A DNA stretch of 64,000 bases from Hyalangium ruber (GCF_034259325.1 NZ_JAXIVS010000001.1:744001-808000), one strand, 5' to 3'. Positions 36,173-46,004 are shown, counted from the first letter of the stretch. Notes: generated by a model not told the origin, from the letters alone. Numbers and translations are program-made.

Positions 36173-37000
36173 CTACGACAGCAGGCCCCGGACGAACTGC
36201 ACGTAGAGGAAGACCAGGGGCGCGTTGAAGATCAGCGCGTCGATGCGGTCCAGGATTCCGCCGTGCCCGGGGATGAGCTTGCCCGAGTCCTTCACCCCGT
36301 AGGCGCGCTTGAGCATCGACTCGCATAAGTCCCCGATGGGGCCGAAGATGCCGCCCACCACCCCCATCACCACACAGTCGACCACGGTGAAGTGGGGGAA
36401 GAAGCCTGCCCGGGCGATGAACATGCCGCCCACCGAGCCCACCATGCCCCCGAAGAAGCCCTCCCACGTCTTGTTCGGGCTCACCTCCACATACAGCTTG
36501 TGGCGGCCCAGGAAGCGGCCCGCGAAGTAGGCGGCGGTGTCATTGGCCCAGGTAATCACCAGCGCGCAGATGACCCAGGACAAGCCGTTCTCGAGCAGGC
36601 GCACCGCCGACAGGGCCGTGAGCCCCACCGCGCCGTAGAGAAAGCCCGTAATGAGGTGGGCGGCGCGCACGGGCGCCTCGGGCAGCGGCCCGCGGATGAG
36701 GTGGTAGGTCCACGCGAAAAAGAAGACGCCCGCGGTGAGCCAGAAGGCCACCTCCCCCACGTGCTCGGGGTTGCGCAGGGGCACCAGGGGCACCAGGCCC
36801 GCCAGCACCAGCCCCACCCATGCGGCCGGGGTGAGCTTCTTCATCGTGATGGTGTAGTACTCGCTGGCGCACGCGGCAGCCGCCACGCCCAGCAGCCCCG
36901 CGCTGTAGGCGCCGCCCTTCCACAACAGGAAGAGCACGACGGGCAGCAGCACCACCGCCGAGACGATTCGGACGACGAGGTTCTTGTTCTTCTCGTTCAC
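36173..37000 (-). CDS. cdsA: Phosphatidate cytidylyltransferase
   Basis: The GTG at 37000 overlaps the uppS stop. The 275-residue protein has several membrane helices and the CdsA signature near the C-terminus: GDLCESMLKRAYGVKDSG, then LIPGHGGILDRIDALI. It makes CDP-diacylglycerol from phosphatidate and CTP, the entry to all phospholipids. The order uppS-cdsA-rseP is widely conserved, though dxr, often found between cdsA and rseP, is absent. Confidence 0.96.
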   Translation of the reverse strand: MNEKNKNLVVRIVSAVVLLPVVLFLLWKGGAYSAGLLGVAAAACASEYYTITMKKLTPAAWVGLVLAGLVPLVPLRNPEHVGEVAFWLTAGVFFFAWTYHLIRGPLPEAPVRAAHLITGFLYGAVGLTALSAVRLLENGLSWVICALVITWANDTAAYFAGRFLGRHKLYVEVSPNKTWEGFFGGMVGSVGGMFIARAGFFPHFTVVDCVVMGVVGGIFGPIGDLCESMLKRAYGVKDSGKLIPGHGGILDRIDALIFNAPLVFLYVQFVRGLLS

Positions 37001-37785
37001 GCCTTGGCCCGTTGGGTTTCCTCGACCTGGATCTGCGCCGACGTCAGCCCGAAGCGCCGCTCGCGCTGCTGGTACTGCTGCAGGCAACGCAAGAACGCCT
37101 CCGAGCGGAAGTCAGGCCACGCCACGTCCGCGAAGATGAGCTCGGCATACGCCATCTGCCAGAGCAGGAAGTTCGATATGCGAAACTCACCGCTGGTGCG
37201 CACCACGAGATCCAACGGCGGCAGTCCACGAGTCCACAACTGAGCCTCGAAGTCCTGCTCGGCGATGCGCTCGGGAGCCACCTCCCCGCGCGCCACGGCG
37301 TGGGCGAGCTGCCGCGCGGCATGCACCAGCTCCTCGCGCCCGCCGTAGGACAGCGCCAGTGTGAGCACCATGCCCTGGTTGTGGGCCGAGTCCACCCGCA
37401 GCCGCTCCAGCGGGTCGCGCACGAAGCGCGGCAGCTTGTCCACCTCGCCAATGGCGTTGAGGCGGATGCCGTTGTCGAGGATCTCCGAGTACTCGCTGAC
37501 GAGGAACTCGCGCAGCAGATCCATCAACCCCGCCACTTCCTCGGCGGGGCGGGCCCAGTTCTGCGAGGAGAACGCGTACAGGGTGAGCGCCGACAGGCCT
37601 ACCCGTCGTGCGACGCGCGTCACCTCTCGCACACTGGCGGACCCCTCGCGGTGGCCCTCCAGGCGCGGCAGGCCGCGCATCTCCGCCCACCGCCCATTGC
37701 CGTCCATGATGATGCCCACGTGGCGGGGCAGCGCACGGAGCTTGACCTGTTGTTCGAGCGCGCTGATGGCAGCGGGGCGTTCCAT
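36997..37785 (-). CDS. uppS: Undecaprenyl diphosphate synthase (isoprenyl transferase)
   Basis: The start at 37785 gives [14 protein letters not shown] and then [13 protein letters not shown], with the catalytic D28 and the FPP-binding arginines after it. [11 protein letters not shown] and [19 protein letters not shown] are other family signatures. The enzyme makes the C55 carrier lipid for peptidoglycan and polysaccharide. It is first in a six-gene minus-strand series through cdsA, rseP, rlpA, tsaB and the Asd-like gene. A 208-base divergent gap separates it from the kinase gene. Confidence 0.96.
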   Translation of the reverse strand: MERPAAISALEQQVKLRALPRHVGIIMDGNGRWAEMRGLPRLEGHREGSASVREVTRVARRVGLSALTLYAFSSQNWARPAEEVAGLMDLLREFLVSEYSEILDNGIRLNAIGEVDKLPRFVRDPLERLRVDSAHNQGMVLTLALSYGGREELVHAARQLAHAVARGEVAPERIAEQDFEAQLWTRGLPPLDLVVRTSGEFRISNFLLWQMAYAELIFADVAWPDFRSEAFLRCLQQYQQRERRFGLTSAQIQVEETQRAKA

Positions 37786-37993
37786 GAAGCGTGGCACCTT
37801 AGAGGCACGGGCGGGCCCCGTCCACGGGAGTGTGCGCCAACGGTCGCCTCGGGCCCCTGGTTGGTCGCTGGGTGGAGGTGAGCGGCGCACATGCTCGGAG
37901 CTACCCATGAGGACAGGTGTTTTGGCGAACAACGCCTGGCCCCGGAGGCTGTTTGACCCTGGAGCGACCTGCTCCGTAGGATCGTCTCCGCAC

Positions 37994-39154
37994 ATGCCCC
38001 CCAAGTTGATTGGTCCCTACCGCGTCATGGAGACGCTTGGCAGCGGAGGTGTCGGGACCGTGTACCGGGCCCTGGACCGCCGCACCAACGATCCCGTGGC
38101 CGTCAAGCTGCTGTCGGCGGCGCCCGCGCTGGACACGCGCGCGGCGCGCCGGCTCGCGCGCGAGTACGAGACGCTGGCGGACCTGGCCCACCCCAACGTG
38201 GTGCGGGTGTTCGACGTGGGCGTCTTCCAGGGCTACCCCTACCTCGTCATGGAGCTCATCGAAGGGCTCACCCTGCGCAACTACCTGGACCTGGCGGGCA
38301 CGGACATGGGCTCGCCCTCGGGCTCGTTCTCCTCGCCGCGCTCGCGCGCCCTGCCGGAGGACGACTCCGACTCATGGGGAGGTGGGGACTCGGCCGCGGA
38401 GGACGACGCGGAGGACTCCAACGAGGACGCGGGCCCCTCGCCATTCGACTTGTCCGCCTTCGCCGAGGAGGGGCCCAGCGAGGACGTGGGCGTACACGCG
38501 GGCGCGGCGTCGCTGCGCGCGCTGGCGGACGCGGTGGACGAGCCGGACACGGGCGGCTCGATGGACATCGACGTGCCCGTCAACCTGCCGGATCCGAAGG
38601 TGCAGCTGGTGGAGCGGCGCATCCAGGAGGCGCGCACGGATGAGCTCAACCGGCCCGAGCGGCTGGGGCGGCTCAAGGATGCGATGCTGCAGGTATGCGA
38701 GGCGCTGGCGTACATCCACGGGCACGGGTTGGTACACCGGGACCTGAAGCCCTCGAACATCATGGTGGACGAGGACCGGCAGGTCCGACTGATGGACTTC
38801 GGGTTGGCGAAGTTCCTGGCGGATGACGGAGGCCTCACCGGGGATGGGCGCATGGTGGGCACGTTCCGGTACATGTCTCCGGAGCAGATTCTCGGCGAGC
38901 CGCTGGATGCGCGCGCGGACCTCTACAGCCTGGGCGTCATCCTCTACGAGCTCTTGAGCGGGCGGCCGCCGTTCGACGCGAAGACTCCGAGCGCGCTGTG
39001 GCAGCAGGTGCTAGAGGTGGAGCCGGCGCCAATCCTGGCGATCAATTTGAAGGGCGACCCTCAGCTGGCGCGGGTGGCACACCGCCTGTTGCGCAAGGAG
39101 CCGGATGATCGGTTCCAGACAGCCGAGGAGGTCTACGAGGCACTGGCCGAGTGA
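37994..39154 (+). CDS. Ser/Thr protein kinase with a large acidic insert
   Basis: A Hanks-type kinase domain fills the 386-residue protein: glycine loop GSGGVGTV (16-23), lysine K38 in [13 protein letters not shown] at 248-255 and DFG at 268-270, then [10 protein letters not shown]. It ends right after the final helix and has no membrane or sensor domain. Between the hinge ([13 protein letters not shown]) and the helix before HRD is an extra segment of about 120 residues (103-222), rich in Asp, Glu, Ser and Gly. Its stop overlaps the GTG of the pseudouridine synthase gene. Targets are unknown. Confidence 0.93.
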   Translation: MPPKLIGPYRVMETLGSGGVGTVYRALDRRTNDPVAVKLLSAAPALDTRAARRLAREYETLADLAHPNVVRVFDVGVFQGYPYLVMELIEGLTLRNYLDLAGTDMGSPSGSFSSPRSRALPEDDSDSWGGGDSAAEDDAEDSNEDAGPSPFDLSAFAEEGPSEDVGVHAGAASLRALADAVDEPDTGGSMDIDVPVNLPDPKVQLVERRIQEARTDELNRPERLGRLKDAMLQVCEALAYIHGHGLVHRDLKPSNIMVDEDRQVRLMDFGLAKFLADDGGLTGDGRMVGTFRYMSPEQILGEPLDARADLYSLGVILYELLSGRPPFDAKTPSALWQQVLEVEPAPILAINLKGDPQLARVAHRLLRKEPDDRFQTAEEVYEALAE

Positions 39155-40089
39155 GTACACAGAAGGTGCATACGCTCAACGTGGAGGCCGCGAAGGCGGG
39201 CCAGCGGGTGGACCTGTTCGTGGGCGAGGCGCTGGGCCTGTCGCGAGCAAAGCTCAAGCGGCTCTTCGAGGAGGGCGCGGTCCGGGTGGACGGGCGCCCC
39301 GCGAAGAAGGGCCTGCTGGTGACGGTGGGCCAGCGCATCAGCGTGGCGTGGGAGGAGGAGACGCGCGAGGCGGTGCCGGACGCGGACTTCCCGCTGGTGG
39401 TGCTGCACGAGGACGCGGCGCTGGTGGCGGTGGACAAGCCCGCGGGCCGGCCCTCGCACCCGCTGCGACCCGGAGAGACGGGCACGGTGGCCAACGCCCT
39501 GGTGGCGCGCTTTCCCGAGTGCGCGCAGGCCTCGGAGGACTCGCGCGAGGGTGGGCTGTGTCACCGGCTGGATATTGAAACCTCGGGCGTGCTGCTGGCG
39601 GCGCGCACGCGCGAGGCGTGGCAGGCGATGCGCACGGCGTTCGGTGGGCGCGAGGTGGACAAGCGCTACCTGGCGCTGGTGACGGGGCCTCTGGCGGACG
39701 AGGGCGAGATTGAAATGCCCCTGCGCCACCACCCCCGGCATCCGGATCGGGTGGAGCCCACCACGCCGGACGCGGAGGGAGCGCGCCCGGCCCACTCGCT
39801 CTTCAAGGTGCTGGCGCGCGCGGGGGAGTACAGCCTGGTGGAGGTGCAAATTCTCACGGGCGTGCTGCACCAGGTGCGCGCGCACATGGCGGGCGTGGGA
39901 GCGCCGCTGGTGGGCGACACGCTCTACGGCGGACGCGAGGAGCCGGGGCTCACGCGGTTCTTCCTGCACGCCCAGGTGCTGGGCTTCACGCACCCGGTGA
40001 CGGGCAAGCAGGTGAAGGTGGAGAGCCCTCTGCCTGCGGACCTTACCGCGGTGCTCCAGCAGCACGGGCTCACTCGCCCATCACCTTGA
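39151..40089 (+). CDS. RluA-family pseudouridine synthase
   Basis: The protein begins with an S4-type RNA-binding domain ([20 protein letters not shown]), followed by the catalytic domain with the motif [13 protein letters not shown]; its aspartate is the nucleophile. [11 protein letters not shown] and [10 protein letters not shown] are further family marks. It isomerises uridine in rRNA or tRNA; the specific site (RluA, RluC or RluD type) cannot be told. The GTG start overlaps the kinase stop (GTGA), so the two are translated together. Its last 20 bases overlap the convergent YjbQ gene. Confidence 0.93.
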   Translation: MSTQKVHTLNVEAAKAGQRVDLFVGEALGLSRAKLKRLFEEGAVRVDGRPAKKGLLVTVGQRISVAWEEETREAVPDADFPLVVLHEDAALVAVDKPAGRPSHPLRPGETGTVANALVARFPECAQASEDSREGGLCHRLDIETSGVLLAARTREAWQAMRTAFGGREVDKRYLALVTGPLADEGEIEMPLRHHPRHPDRVEPTTPDAEGARPAHSLFKVLARAGEYSLVEVQILTGVLHQVRAHMAGVGAPLVGDTLYGGREEPGLTRFFLHAQVLGFTHPVTGKQVKVESPLPADLTAVLQQHGLTRPSP

Positions 40090-40483
40090 TGATGACGCGC
40101 TTGCGGCGCTGCCCATCGAACTCGGCGTAGAACACCTGCTGCCAGGGCCCGAGGTCCATCTTCCCCGCGGTGACGGGGATGATCACCTGATGGTGGACGA
40201 GCAGGGACTTGAGGTGCGCGTCCCCATTGTCCTCTCCGGTGCGGTGGTGGCGGTAGTCGGGCCCGTGGGGCGCGAGCTCCTGGAGCCACTCCCAGATATC
40301 CTCGTGAAGCCCGGACTCGTCGTCATTGACGAAGACCCCGGCGGTGATGTGCATGGCGGAGACGAGCACCATGCCCTCCTGGATGCCACTCTTGCGCACC
40401 AACCCCGCCACGGTGTCCGTGAGGCGGACGAGCTCGCGCCGCGACTTCGTCTCGAACCAGAGGTACTCGGTGAGGGTCTTCAT
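40070..40483 (-). CDS. YjbQ/UPF0047 family protein
   Basis: This short 137-residue protein matches the secondary thiamine-phosphate synthase (YjbQ) family over its full length: [20 protein letters not shown], then [19 protein letters not shown] and VPVTAGK-like [17 protein letters not shown]. coli YjbQ has weak thiamine-phosphate synthase activity, and the main role of the family is unsettled. It is convergent with the RluA gene and divergent from dinB, with 33 bases before the latter's start. Confidence 0.92.
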   Translation of the reverse strand: MKTLTEYLWFETKSRRELVRLTDTVAGLVRKSGIQEGMVLVSAMHITAGVFVNDDESGLHEDIWEWLQELAPHGPDYRHHRTGEDNGDAHLKSLLVHHQVIIPVTAGKMDLGPWQQVFYAEFDGQRRKRVIIKVMGE

Positions 40484-40516
40484 TTCGATGCCCCGTCGGG
40501 AAGGTTCGCTACAGTG

Positions 40517-41725
40517 ATGACCGCCATGCGCGCCATCATCCACGTCGACATGGACGCCTTCTACGCGTCCGTGGAGCAGCGGGACAATCCGTCGCTGAAG
40601 GGCAAGCCGGTCATCGTCGGTGGGCATGCGCAGCGCGGAGTGGTGGTGGCGGCCTCCTACGAGGTGCGGCCCTTCGGCGTGCGCAGCGCGATGCCCATGG
40701 CGCGAGCGATGAAGCAAGCGCCACATGCCATCGTGGTGAAGCCCCGGTTCGCGGCGTACGCGGAGGCGAGCGAGCAGGTGTTCGCCATCTTCGAGCGCTA
40801 CACGCCGCTCATTGAGCCGCTCTCACTGGACGAGGCCTTCCTGGACGTCACGGCCTCGGTGGGATTGTTCGGAGCACCGACGGACATCGCTCGGCGCATC
40901 CGCCGGGAGATCGCTGACGAGCTGAAGCTGCCGGCCTCGGCGGGCATTGCCTCGGTGAAGTTCGTGGCGAAGATCGCCTCGGACCTGGCCAAGCCCAACG
41001 GGCAGCGCGAGGTGCCTCCCCAGGAGACGGTGGCGTTCCTGGCGGGGCTGCCGGTGTCGCGCCTGTGGGGCGTGGGACCGAAAACCGAGGAGGAGCTGAA
41101 GCGCGCCGGGCTGAAGACGATCGGCGACGTGGCGGCGCGGGACGTGGCGTGGCTGGAGCAACGCCTGGGCTCGAGCGGGCGTCAGCTCTGGGAGCTGTCC
41201 CAGGGGCTGGATGATCGCGAGGTGGTGCCAGACCGGGCCGCCAAGAGCGTGGGCGCGGAGGACACGTTCGAGGAGGACCTGACGGGCGTGGACCTCCTGC
41301 GACCGCACGTGCATGCCCAGGCGCTGCGCGTGGGCCGGCGGTTGCGGAAGGCGGGCGTGAAGGGCCGCGTGGTGCAGCTCAAGGTGAAGTTCTCGGACTT
41401 CAACGTCATCACCCGGCGCACCACCCTCTCCTCCCCCACGGATGACGGGCAGGGGATCTACCGCGCGGCGCTGGAGCTGCTCGAGCGCTCGCACGAGAAC
41501 AAACCCATCCGGCTCACGGGCGTGTCGGTGCAGTCGTTCGACGCGCAAGAGCCCCAGCAATTGGGCCTCTTCACCACGCCCAACGCGCCGCCTCCGCGCA
41601 GCGCGAAGCTCAACGCGACGCTCGACCGCATCGCCGAGCGTTTCGGCTCCAAGGCCATCACCACCGCGGACATCGCGGAGAGTGGTGACTCCACGGACGA
41701 TGACGACCGCTGGGGCCGGCACTGA
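40517..41725 (+). CDS. dinB: DNA polymerase IV
   Basis: This Y-family polymerase has [15 protein letters not shown] at the start with the first metal aspartate, and [11 protein letters not shown] with the second metal pair D-E. The little-finger domain follows in the C-terminal third. PQQLGLF near the end is a beta-clamp binding motif. It copies past damaged bases with low fidelity. Length (402 residues) is slightly more than in E. coli, with an acidic tail. An ATG at 40526 is an alternative start. I see no LexA-box in the short upstream gap. Confidence 0.95.
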   Translation: MTAMRAIIHVDMDAFYASVEQRDNPSLKGKPVIVGGHAQRGVVVAASYEVRPFGVRSAMPMARAMKQAPHAIVVKPRFAAYAEASEQVFAIFERYTPLIEPLSLDEAFLDVTASVGLFGAPTDIARRIRREIADELKLPASAGIASVKFVAKIASDLAKPNGQREVPPQETVAFLAGLPVSRLWGVGPKTEEELKRAGLKTIGDVAARDVAWLEQRLGSSGRQLWELSQGLDDREVVPDRAAKSVGAEDTFEEDLTGVDLLRPHVHAQALRVGRRLRKAGVKGRVVQLKVKFSDFNVITRRTTLSSPTDDGQGIYRAALELLERSHENKPIRLTGVSVQSFDAQEPQQLGLFTTPNAPPPRSAKLNATLDRIAERFGSKAITTADIAESGDSTDDDDRWGRH

Positions 41726-41732
41726 GCAAGGG

Positions 41733-41847
41733 GCTCACTCCCAGATATCTGGGACCAGCCGCTCACTCCCAGATATCTGGGACCAGCCGCTCACTCCCAG
41801 ATATCTGGGACCAGAGGCACACTTCACTCCTGGATATCCAGGAGTGA
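41733..41847. repeat. Palindromic repeat array between dinB and the MFS gene
   Basis: A 28-bp unit occurs almost three times in tandem (41733-41760, 41761-41788, 41789-41814). Each contains the perfect 16-bp palindrome TCCCAGATATCTGGGA. A separate perfect palindrome of 24 bp follows at 41824-41847 with core TGGATATCCA. CGCTCACTCC at the head of copy three can also pair with GGAGTGAGCG at 41841-41850. The array sits between convergent gene ends, so termination is one option, but no T tracts are present. A protein-binding array or REP-type element also fits. Confidence 0.85.
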
Positions 41848-41921
41848 GCGCTCATCCGCCTCTAGGAATTTCAGCCTGTTACGCTGTGTGCCTTGCGTTA
41901 ATGCCACACTCCCAGTGAACC

Positions 41922-43157
41922 TCAGGCGGCCCGCCGCAAATCCTGATGCACAGGCGTCCCGCCCTTCTCGCGGCCGAGCGTCAGCAGGGCCGTCACCCAC
42001 GTCGCCACGGCGCACGTACCCATCACGGCCGCCATGGGCCACAAGGTGCCGTCATTGAGCAGCCCCACGAGAGACGAGGCCGTAGCCGAGATGGCGTACT
42101 GCGTGGAGCCCAGGACGGACGAGGCCACGCCAGCGCGCGACCCGTGGGCCTCCAGGGCCATCGCGGTGGAGTTCGGCAACACGAAGCCGAGGCTCAACAG
42201 GAAGACGAACAGGGCCGGAGCGATGGTGGGAACGCTGCCAGTCCCCGTGACCGCGAGCCCCACGAGGACGGCGCCCGCCAGGACCGGGAAGAGCGCCACC
42301 GTGACGGTGATGCGCGCGGGTGAGCGCACCGCCAGCAACCGCCGGTTGATCTGCGACGCCCCAATGAGCCCGATGGCGTTGAGCCCGAAGAGCCACGCGA
42401 AGTGTTTCGGAGAGACGTGGAGGAACTCCATGAACACGAAGGGCGAGCCGGAGATATAGGCAAACATGCTCGCCTGGGCGAACCCGCCCGCGAGCGTGGC
42501 GGCGATGAACCGCTTGTCCTGGAAGAGGGCACGAAGGTTCGTCCCCAGGGACACACGGTTCGCGGCAGCCCCCGCCGCGGTCTCGGCCCGCGGAATGGCG
42601 ATGACCGAGAACACCAGCGTGGCGACGCCGAGCAGGGAGAGCACCGCGAAGATGGTCCGCCACCCGGAGAACTCGAGGACCCATCCCCCGAGAATGGGCG
42701 CGAGGATGGGCGCCACGCCCATGACCAGCATGAGCAGGGAGAGCACGCGCGCGACGTCCCGGCCGCTGTAGCGGTCACGCACCACGGCCCGGGCAATCAC
42801 GGGGCCGGAGGCCCCACCCACCGCCTGGAGGAAGCGCAGCGCGATGAGCCATTGGATGCTCGGCGCGAACGCGCAGGCGACAGAGGCGAGGATGTAGAGC
42901 GCGATGCCGAAGAAGAGCGGCTTGCGGCGGCCGAACCGGTCCGACAGGGGGCCATAGGCGAGCTGGCCCACGCCCAGCCCGGCGATGAAAGCCGCCAGGG
43001 TGAGCTGGACGGCGGAGGCGCTCGTCCCCAGTGCCCCCTGGATGGTGGGGAGGCTCGGCAGGTACATGTCGATCGACAGCGGGGCGAACGCGCACAGCGA
43101 GCCCAGCGCGAGGATCAGCACGGAGTGCCGGGAAGGAGTGGAGGCAGAGACCATCAT
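41922..43157 (-). CDS. Bcr/CflA-type multidrug efflux transporter (MFS)
   Basis: This 411-residue, 12-helix MFS protein has LSIDMYLPSLPTIQ in helix 1 and GPLSDRFGRRKPL in the first loop, which together mark the Bcr/CflA drug:proton antiporters. RAVVRDRYSG follows helix 4. It would export bicyclomycin-like, chloramphenicol-like or other compounds; the substrate is not predictable. A divergent LysR-type gene 74 bases away probably controls it. Confidence 0.92.
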   Translation of the reverse strand: MMVSASTPSRHSVLILALGSLCAFAPLSIDMYLPSLPTIQGALGTSASAVQLTLAAFIAGLGVGQLAYGPLSDRFGRRKPLFFGIALYILASVACAFAPSIQWLIALRFLQAVGGASGPVIARAVVRDRYSGRDVARVLSLLMLVMGVAPILAPILGGWVLEFSGWRTIFAVLSLLGVATLVFSVIAIPRAETAAGAAANRVSLGTNLRALFQDKRFIAATLAGGFAQASMFAYISGSPFVFMEFLHVSPKHFAWLFGLNAIGLIGASQINRRLLAVRSPARITVTVALFPVLAGAVLVGLAVTGTGSVPTIAPALFVFLLSLGFVLPNSTAMALEAHGSRAGVASSVLGSTQYAISATASSLVGLLNDGTLWPMAAVMGTCAVATWVTALLTLGREKGGTPVHQDLRRAA

Positions 43158-43210
43158 ACCTCTCTAACGGTTGAACTCCGGGTTGACCAAGGGCCGCCGG
43201 GCGAAAACAC

Positions 43211-43228
43211 TGTTCTGCCAGGAGAACA
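43211..43228 (+). promoter_or_regulatory. Inverted repeat just upstream of the LysR-type gene
   Basis: TGTTCT and AGAACA are perfect inverted repeats with a six-base spacer, three bases before the LysR ATG and over its AGGAG site. LysR proteins often bind T-N11-A palindromes to repress their own gene and control a divergent one, here the MFS pump. Confidence 0.45.
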
Positions 43229-43231
43229 ATC

Positions 43232-44134
43232 ATGAGCGCTTCCCTGGACGATCTCGTCGCGATGACCGTCTTCGCCCGCGTGGTGGAGTCCCACTCGTTC
43301 TCGGGAGCAGCGACCCGACTCGGCGTCTCCAAGTCGGTGGTGAGCACCCGGGTCGCTGCGCTCGAGCGCCGGCTCGGTGTCCGGCTCATCCAGCGGACGA
43401 CGCGCCGCCTGTCCATCACCGCCGAGGGCGCTCAGCTCTACGAGCGTTGCGCGCACCTGCTCTCGCTGGCGGACGAGGCCTCGGATCTCCTCGGGGACGT
43501 GAGCCCCCTCCCCGAGGGCACCCTACGGGTCGCCGCACCGGTGGGAATCGCCCTGCACCCGCTCGCCGCACTGCTCGCGGAGTTCGCGGAGCGCTACCCC
43601 CGTGTGCAGGTGGAGCTGTCCGTGTCCGACCGGCAGACGGACCTGCTCGCGGAGGGCTTCGACGTGGCGATCCGCATCCGGGAGCATCCCCAGGACCGCT
43701 CCTTCATCGTGCGCAGGCTGGGAACCGAGCGGATCGTCATCTGCGGCGCGCCCCGCTACCTCGCCCGGCACGCGCCCCTCCAGGAGCCGCACGAGCTGCT
43801 GCGCCACAACTGCCTGCGCATGACGGGCAGCGAGTGGGTGTTCCGGGCAGACGAGGACTCCATCGTCGTTCCCGTCTCCGGCACGCTCAGCGTGGACAAC
43901 ATCTCCGTGCTCCGAGAGGCGACGCTCGAGGGCGTGGGGCTGGCCCGGCTGCCGCGCTCCCTGGTGCATGGCGACCTGAAAGAGGGCCGACTGCGCACCG
44001 TGCTCGACGCGTACTCGCCAGGCACACTCGCCATCTCCCTGGTCTACCTGCAGCGCAAGCACCTGCCCCGGAAGGCGCGCGTGTTCATCGACTTCATGAC
44101 CGAGCGCTTCCGCAAGGCGTTCCGCGAGGGATGA
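43232..44134 (+). CDS. LysR-family transcription regulator
   Basis: The N-terminal winged helix (SFSGAATRLGVSKSVVSTRVAALERRLGVRLIQR) and periplasmic-binding-like effector domain (GTLRVAAPVGIALHPLAALL, then VQVELSVSDRQTDLLAEGFDVAIR) match the full 300-residue LysR layout, closest to the CrgA/DmlR-like group. It is divergent from the MFS pump and probably regulates it. An inverted repeat lies at its ribosome-binding site. A strong hairpin terminator follows the gene. Confidence 0.93.
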   Translation: MSASLDDLVAMTVFARVVESHSFSGAATRLGVSKSVVSTRVAALERRLGVRLIQRTTRRLSITAEGAQLYERCAHLLSLADEASDLLGDVSPLPEGTLRVAAPVGIALHPLAALLAEFAERYPRVQVELSVSDRQTDLLAEGFDVAIRIREHPQDRSFIVRRLGTERIVICGAPRYLARHAPLQEPHELLRHNCLRMTGSEWVFRADEDSIVVPVSGTLSVDNISVLREATLEGVGLARLPRSLVHGDLKEGRLRTVLDAYSPGTLAISLVYLQRKHLPRKARVFIDFMTERFRKAFREG

Positions 44135-44156
44135 AGCACTCACCCGCCCGAAGGCA

Positions 44157-44188
44157 GGCGCATTGTTCCGACAAGGAAACAATGCGCC
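44157..44188. terminator. Shared hairpin between LysR and pcnB genes
   Basis: GGCGCATTGTT and AACAATGCGCC make a perfect 11-bp stem with a 10-base loop between the convergent stops at 44134 and 44209. It should stop transcription from both sides. Confidence 0.7.
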
Positions 44189-44208
44189 ACGGCCCGGGAC
44201 AGCGGCGA

Positions 44209-45930
44209 CTACGCGTCGCTCGACTCAGCGGACTCGGGCTCGTCCCCCGCGTCGTCGGAGTCAGAGTCGGAGTCGGAGGAAGAACCTTCCGAGGAGCCTC
44301 CCGAAGCGCTCTCGGCGGACGCTCCATTGGACTCGGCGCCTCCAGAACGCCCGCCCCGGCGGCGCCGGCGGCGGCGGCGCTTGCGGACGCCCTCCCCCTC
44401 CCCTGCCGAGCTCTCGGAGGGGCGCTGGGGCGGCACGTCGCCGCTCTTCCACGCCTGCAGCGCGTCGCGGAACTCCCCGGTGGCCTCCACCGAGAGCTCG
44501 AACACCACCATCGCCTCGTTGAAGAGCGGGTGGCGGCGGAAGGCCACGCTGCGCCGGCGGCGCTCCCCGGTGAGGGTGCGCTGGGCCATCAGCAGCAACC
44601 GGCAGCGCTCGGCGATGCGGCGGGGCAGCCGCGCGCTCTGCACGAAACCCGCGAGCAGCTCTTCGATGGCCTGCGCCACCGAAGGCTGGGCCCCGGACTC
44701 CTGGGACTCCGCCGGGGGTGGCGCCGCGCGGCTGATGGGCATCAGCAGCGTGGCCAGCAGGATGGCGTCATCCAGCGGCTCGCCCTTCGCCACGCGCCGG
44801 TCGAGCGCCTCGGCGAAGGCGTAGAAGATGCGCTCACCCTCGCGGCCGTGCTGCTTGAAGTAGGCGTCCACGGGCGGCAGGAGGATCTTCAGCGCATCCA
44901 GCGCCGCCAGCAGCTTGAGGCTGGGAGCCGCCACGCCGCCGCGGATGAGCCGGAACGTCTCCTCCAGCAGGCGCGCCGGAGCGCAGCGCGGCAGATCCTC
45001 CACCGCGCCCTCCATCGCCGCGTAGGTGCGCGACTCGATGTCGAAGCCCAGCTTGCTGGCGAAGCGCACCGCCCGGAGGATGCGCACCGGATCCTCGCGC
45101 ATGCGGATCTCCGGGTCGCCGATGGTGCGGATGTACTGCTCGTCCAGGTCCCGGCGACCGCGCACGTAGTCAATCACCCGGCCCTCGGGCACGTCATAGA
45201 ACAGGCCGTTGATGGTGAAGTCGCGGCGGCGGGCGTCCTGCTCGGCGGTGCCGAAGACGTTGTCGTGGGTGATGAGCAGGTCATCTCCCCCGTTGCCGTT
45301 GCCATTGCCGCCCTCGTCGGAGGGCGCCTCCTCGGGGCTGGCGTCCATCTCCAGCGGGTTGGCGCGGAAGGTGGAGACCTCGATGATCTTCCCGCCCTTG
45401 AAGTAGACGTGCGCCAGCCGGAACCTGCGCCCGATGAGGCGGCAGTTGCGGAACGTGGCGCGCACCTCGCCGGGGTGGGCGCTGGTGGCGATGTCGAAGT
45501 CCTTCGGCTTGCGCTTGAGCAGCAGGTCGCGCACACACCCGCCCACCAGGTAGGCCTGATGGCCATGCTGGTGCAGCCGGAGGACGACCTTCATGGCGTC
45601 CGGGTCGAGCTCGCGAGGGTCGATCTCCGCCGGCTCGCCGGTGCGGGTGGTGGTAGGGGCAACGAGCTCGCCCTCGGGGGGAACGGGCTCGGGGACGAGC
45701 ACTTCGGGGGACTTCTCCACGGACTCGGCCCGGGGCTCTTCGACGGGCTCGGTCGGGAGGGGCAGGCCCATCGGCTCTGCCTGGGTTTCCAACTCAACTT
45801 CGGACATGGGCTCCTCGGCCTCGGTCTGGGAAGCCGTGCGTGCCTCGGAAGAGGCGGCCTCGCGCGCGTCATCGGGCGCAGGCTGTGCAGGTTCGCCAGC
45901 GGGCGGTATTTCGGTCGAATCTCGCGTCAT
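44209..45930 (-). CDS. pcnB: Poly(A) polymerase / CCA-transferase family protein with charged tails
   Basis: The central 330 residues are a class II nucleotidyltransferase: YLVGGCVRDLLLKRKPKDFDI has the GGxVRD motif and the D-x-D metal pair; RRRDFTINGLFYD and RMREDPVRILRAVRFASKLGFDIE give the RNA-binding neck. It resembles PcnB, which adds A tails that speed RNA decay, more than CCA enzymes. The first 110 residues are Glu/Pro-rich and the last 75 run from an Arg tract (KRRRRRRRRGG) to a Ser/Asp tail; both seem disordered. Poly(A) versus CCA activity is not proven. Confidence 0.9.
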   Translation of the reverse strand: MTRDSTEIPPAGEPAQPAPDDAREAASSEARTASQTEAEEPMSEVELETQAEPMGLPLPTEPVEEPRAESVEKSPEVLVPEPVPPEGELVAPTTTRTGEPAEIDPRELDPDAMKVVLRLHQHGHQAYLVGGCVRDLLLKRKPKDFDIATSAHPGEVRATFRNCRLIGRRFRLAHVYFKGGKIIEVSTFRANPLEMDASPEEAPSDEGGNGNGNGGDDLLITHDNVFGTAEQDARRRDFTINGLFYDVPEGRVIDYVRGRRDLDEQYIRTIGDPEIRMREDPVRILRAVRFASKLGFDIESRTYAAMEGAVEDLPRCAPARLLEETFRLIRGGVAAPSLKLLAALDALKILLPPVDAYFKQHGREGERIFYAFAEALDRRVAKGEPLDDAILLATLLMPISRAAPPPAESQESGAQPSVAQAIEELLAGFVQSARLPRRIAERCRLLLMAQRTLTGERRRRSVAFRRHPLFNEAMVVFELSVEATGEFRDALQAWKSGDVPPQRPSESSAGEGEGVRKRRRRRRRRGGRSGGAESNGASAESASGGSSEGSSSDSDSDSDDAGDEPESAESSDA

Positions 45931-45939
45931 CGCGTTCGG

Positions 45940-45964
45940 GCCCCGACATTGGGACTGTCGGGGC
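45940..45964. promoter_or_regulatory. Inverted repeat in the pcnB-epimerase divergent gap
   Basis: GCCCCGACA and TGTCGGGGC are perfect 9-base arms separated by seven bases, lying in the 74-base space between two divergent starts. It is a candidate operator or promoter-linked hairpin serving both genes. Confidence 0.45.
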
Positions 45965-46004
45965 AGCCGTCCTATACCGCATCCTCCCTACAGGGGAGTA
46001 GCGC

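Noticed and set aside
41733-41814. Tandem 28-bp units as a CRISPR array
   Set aside because: The units abut without spacers, each is an internal palindrome, and no cas gene is in the window.
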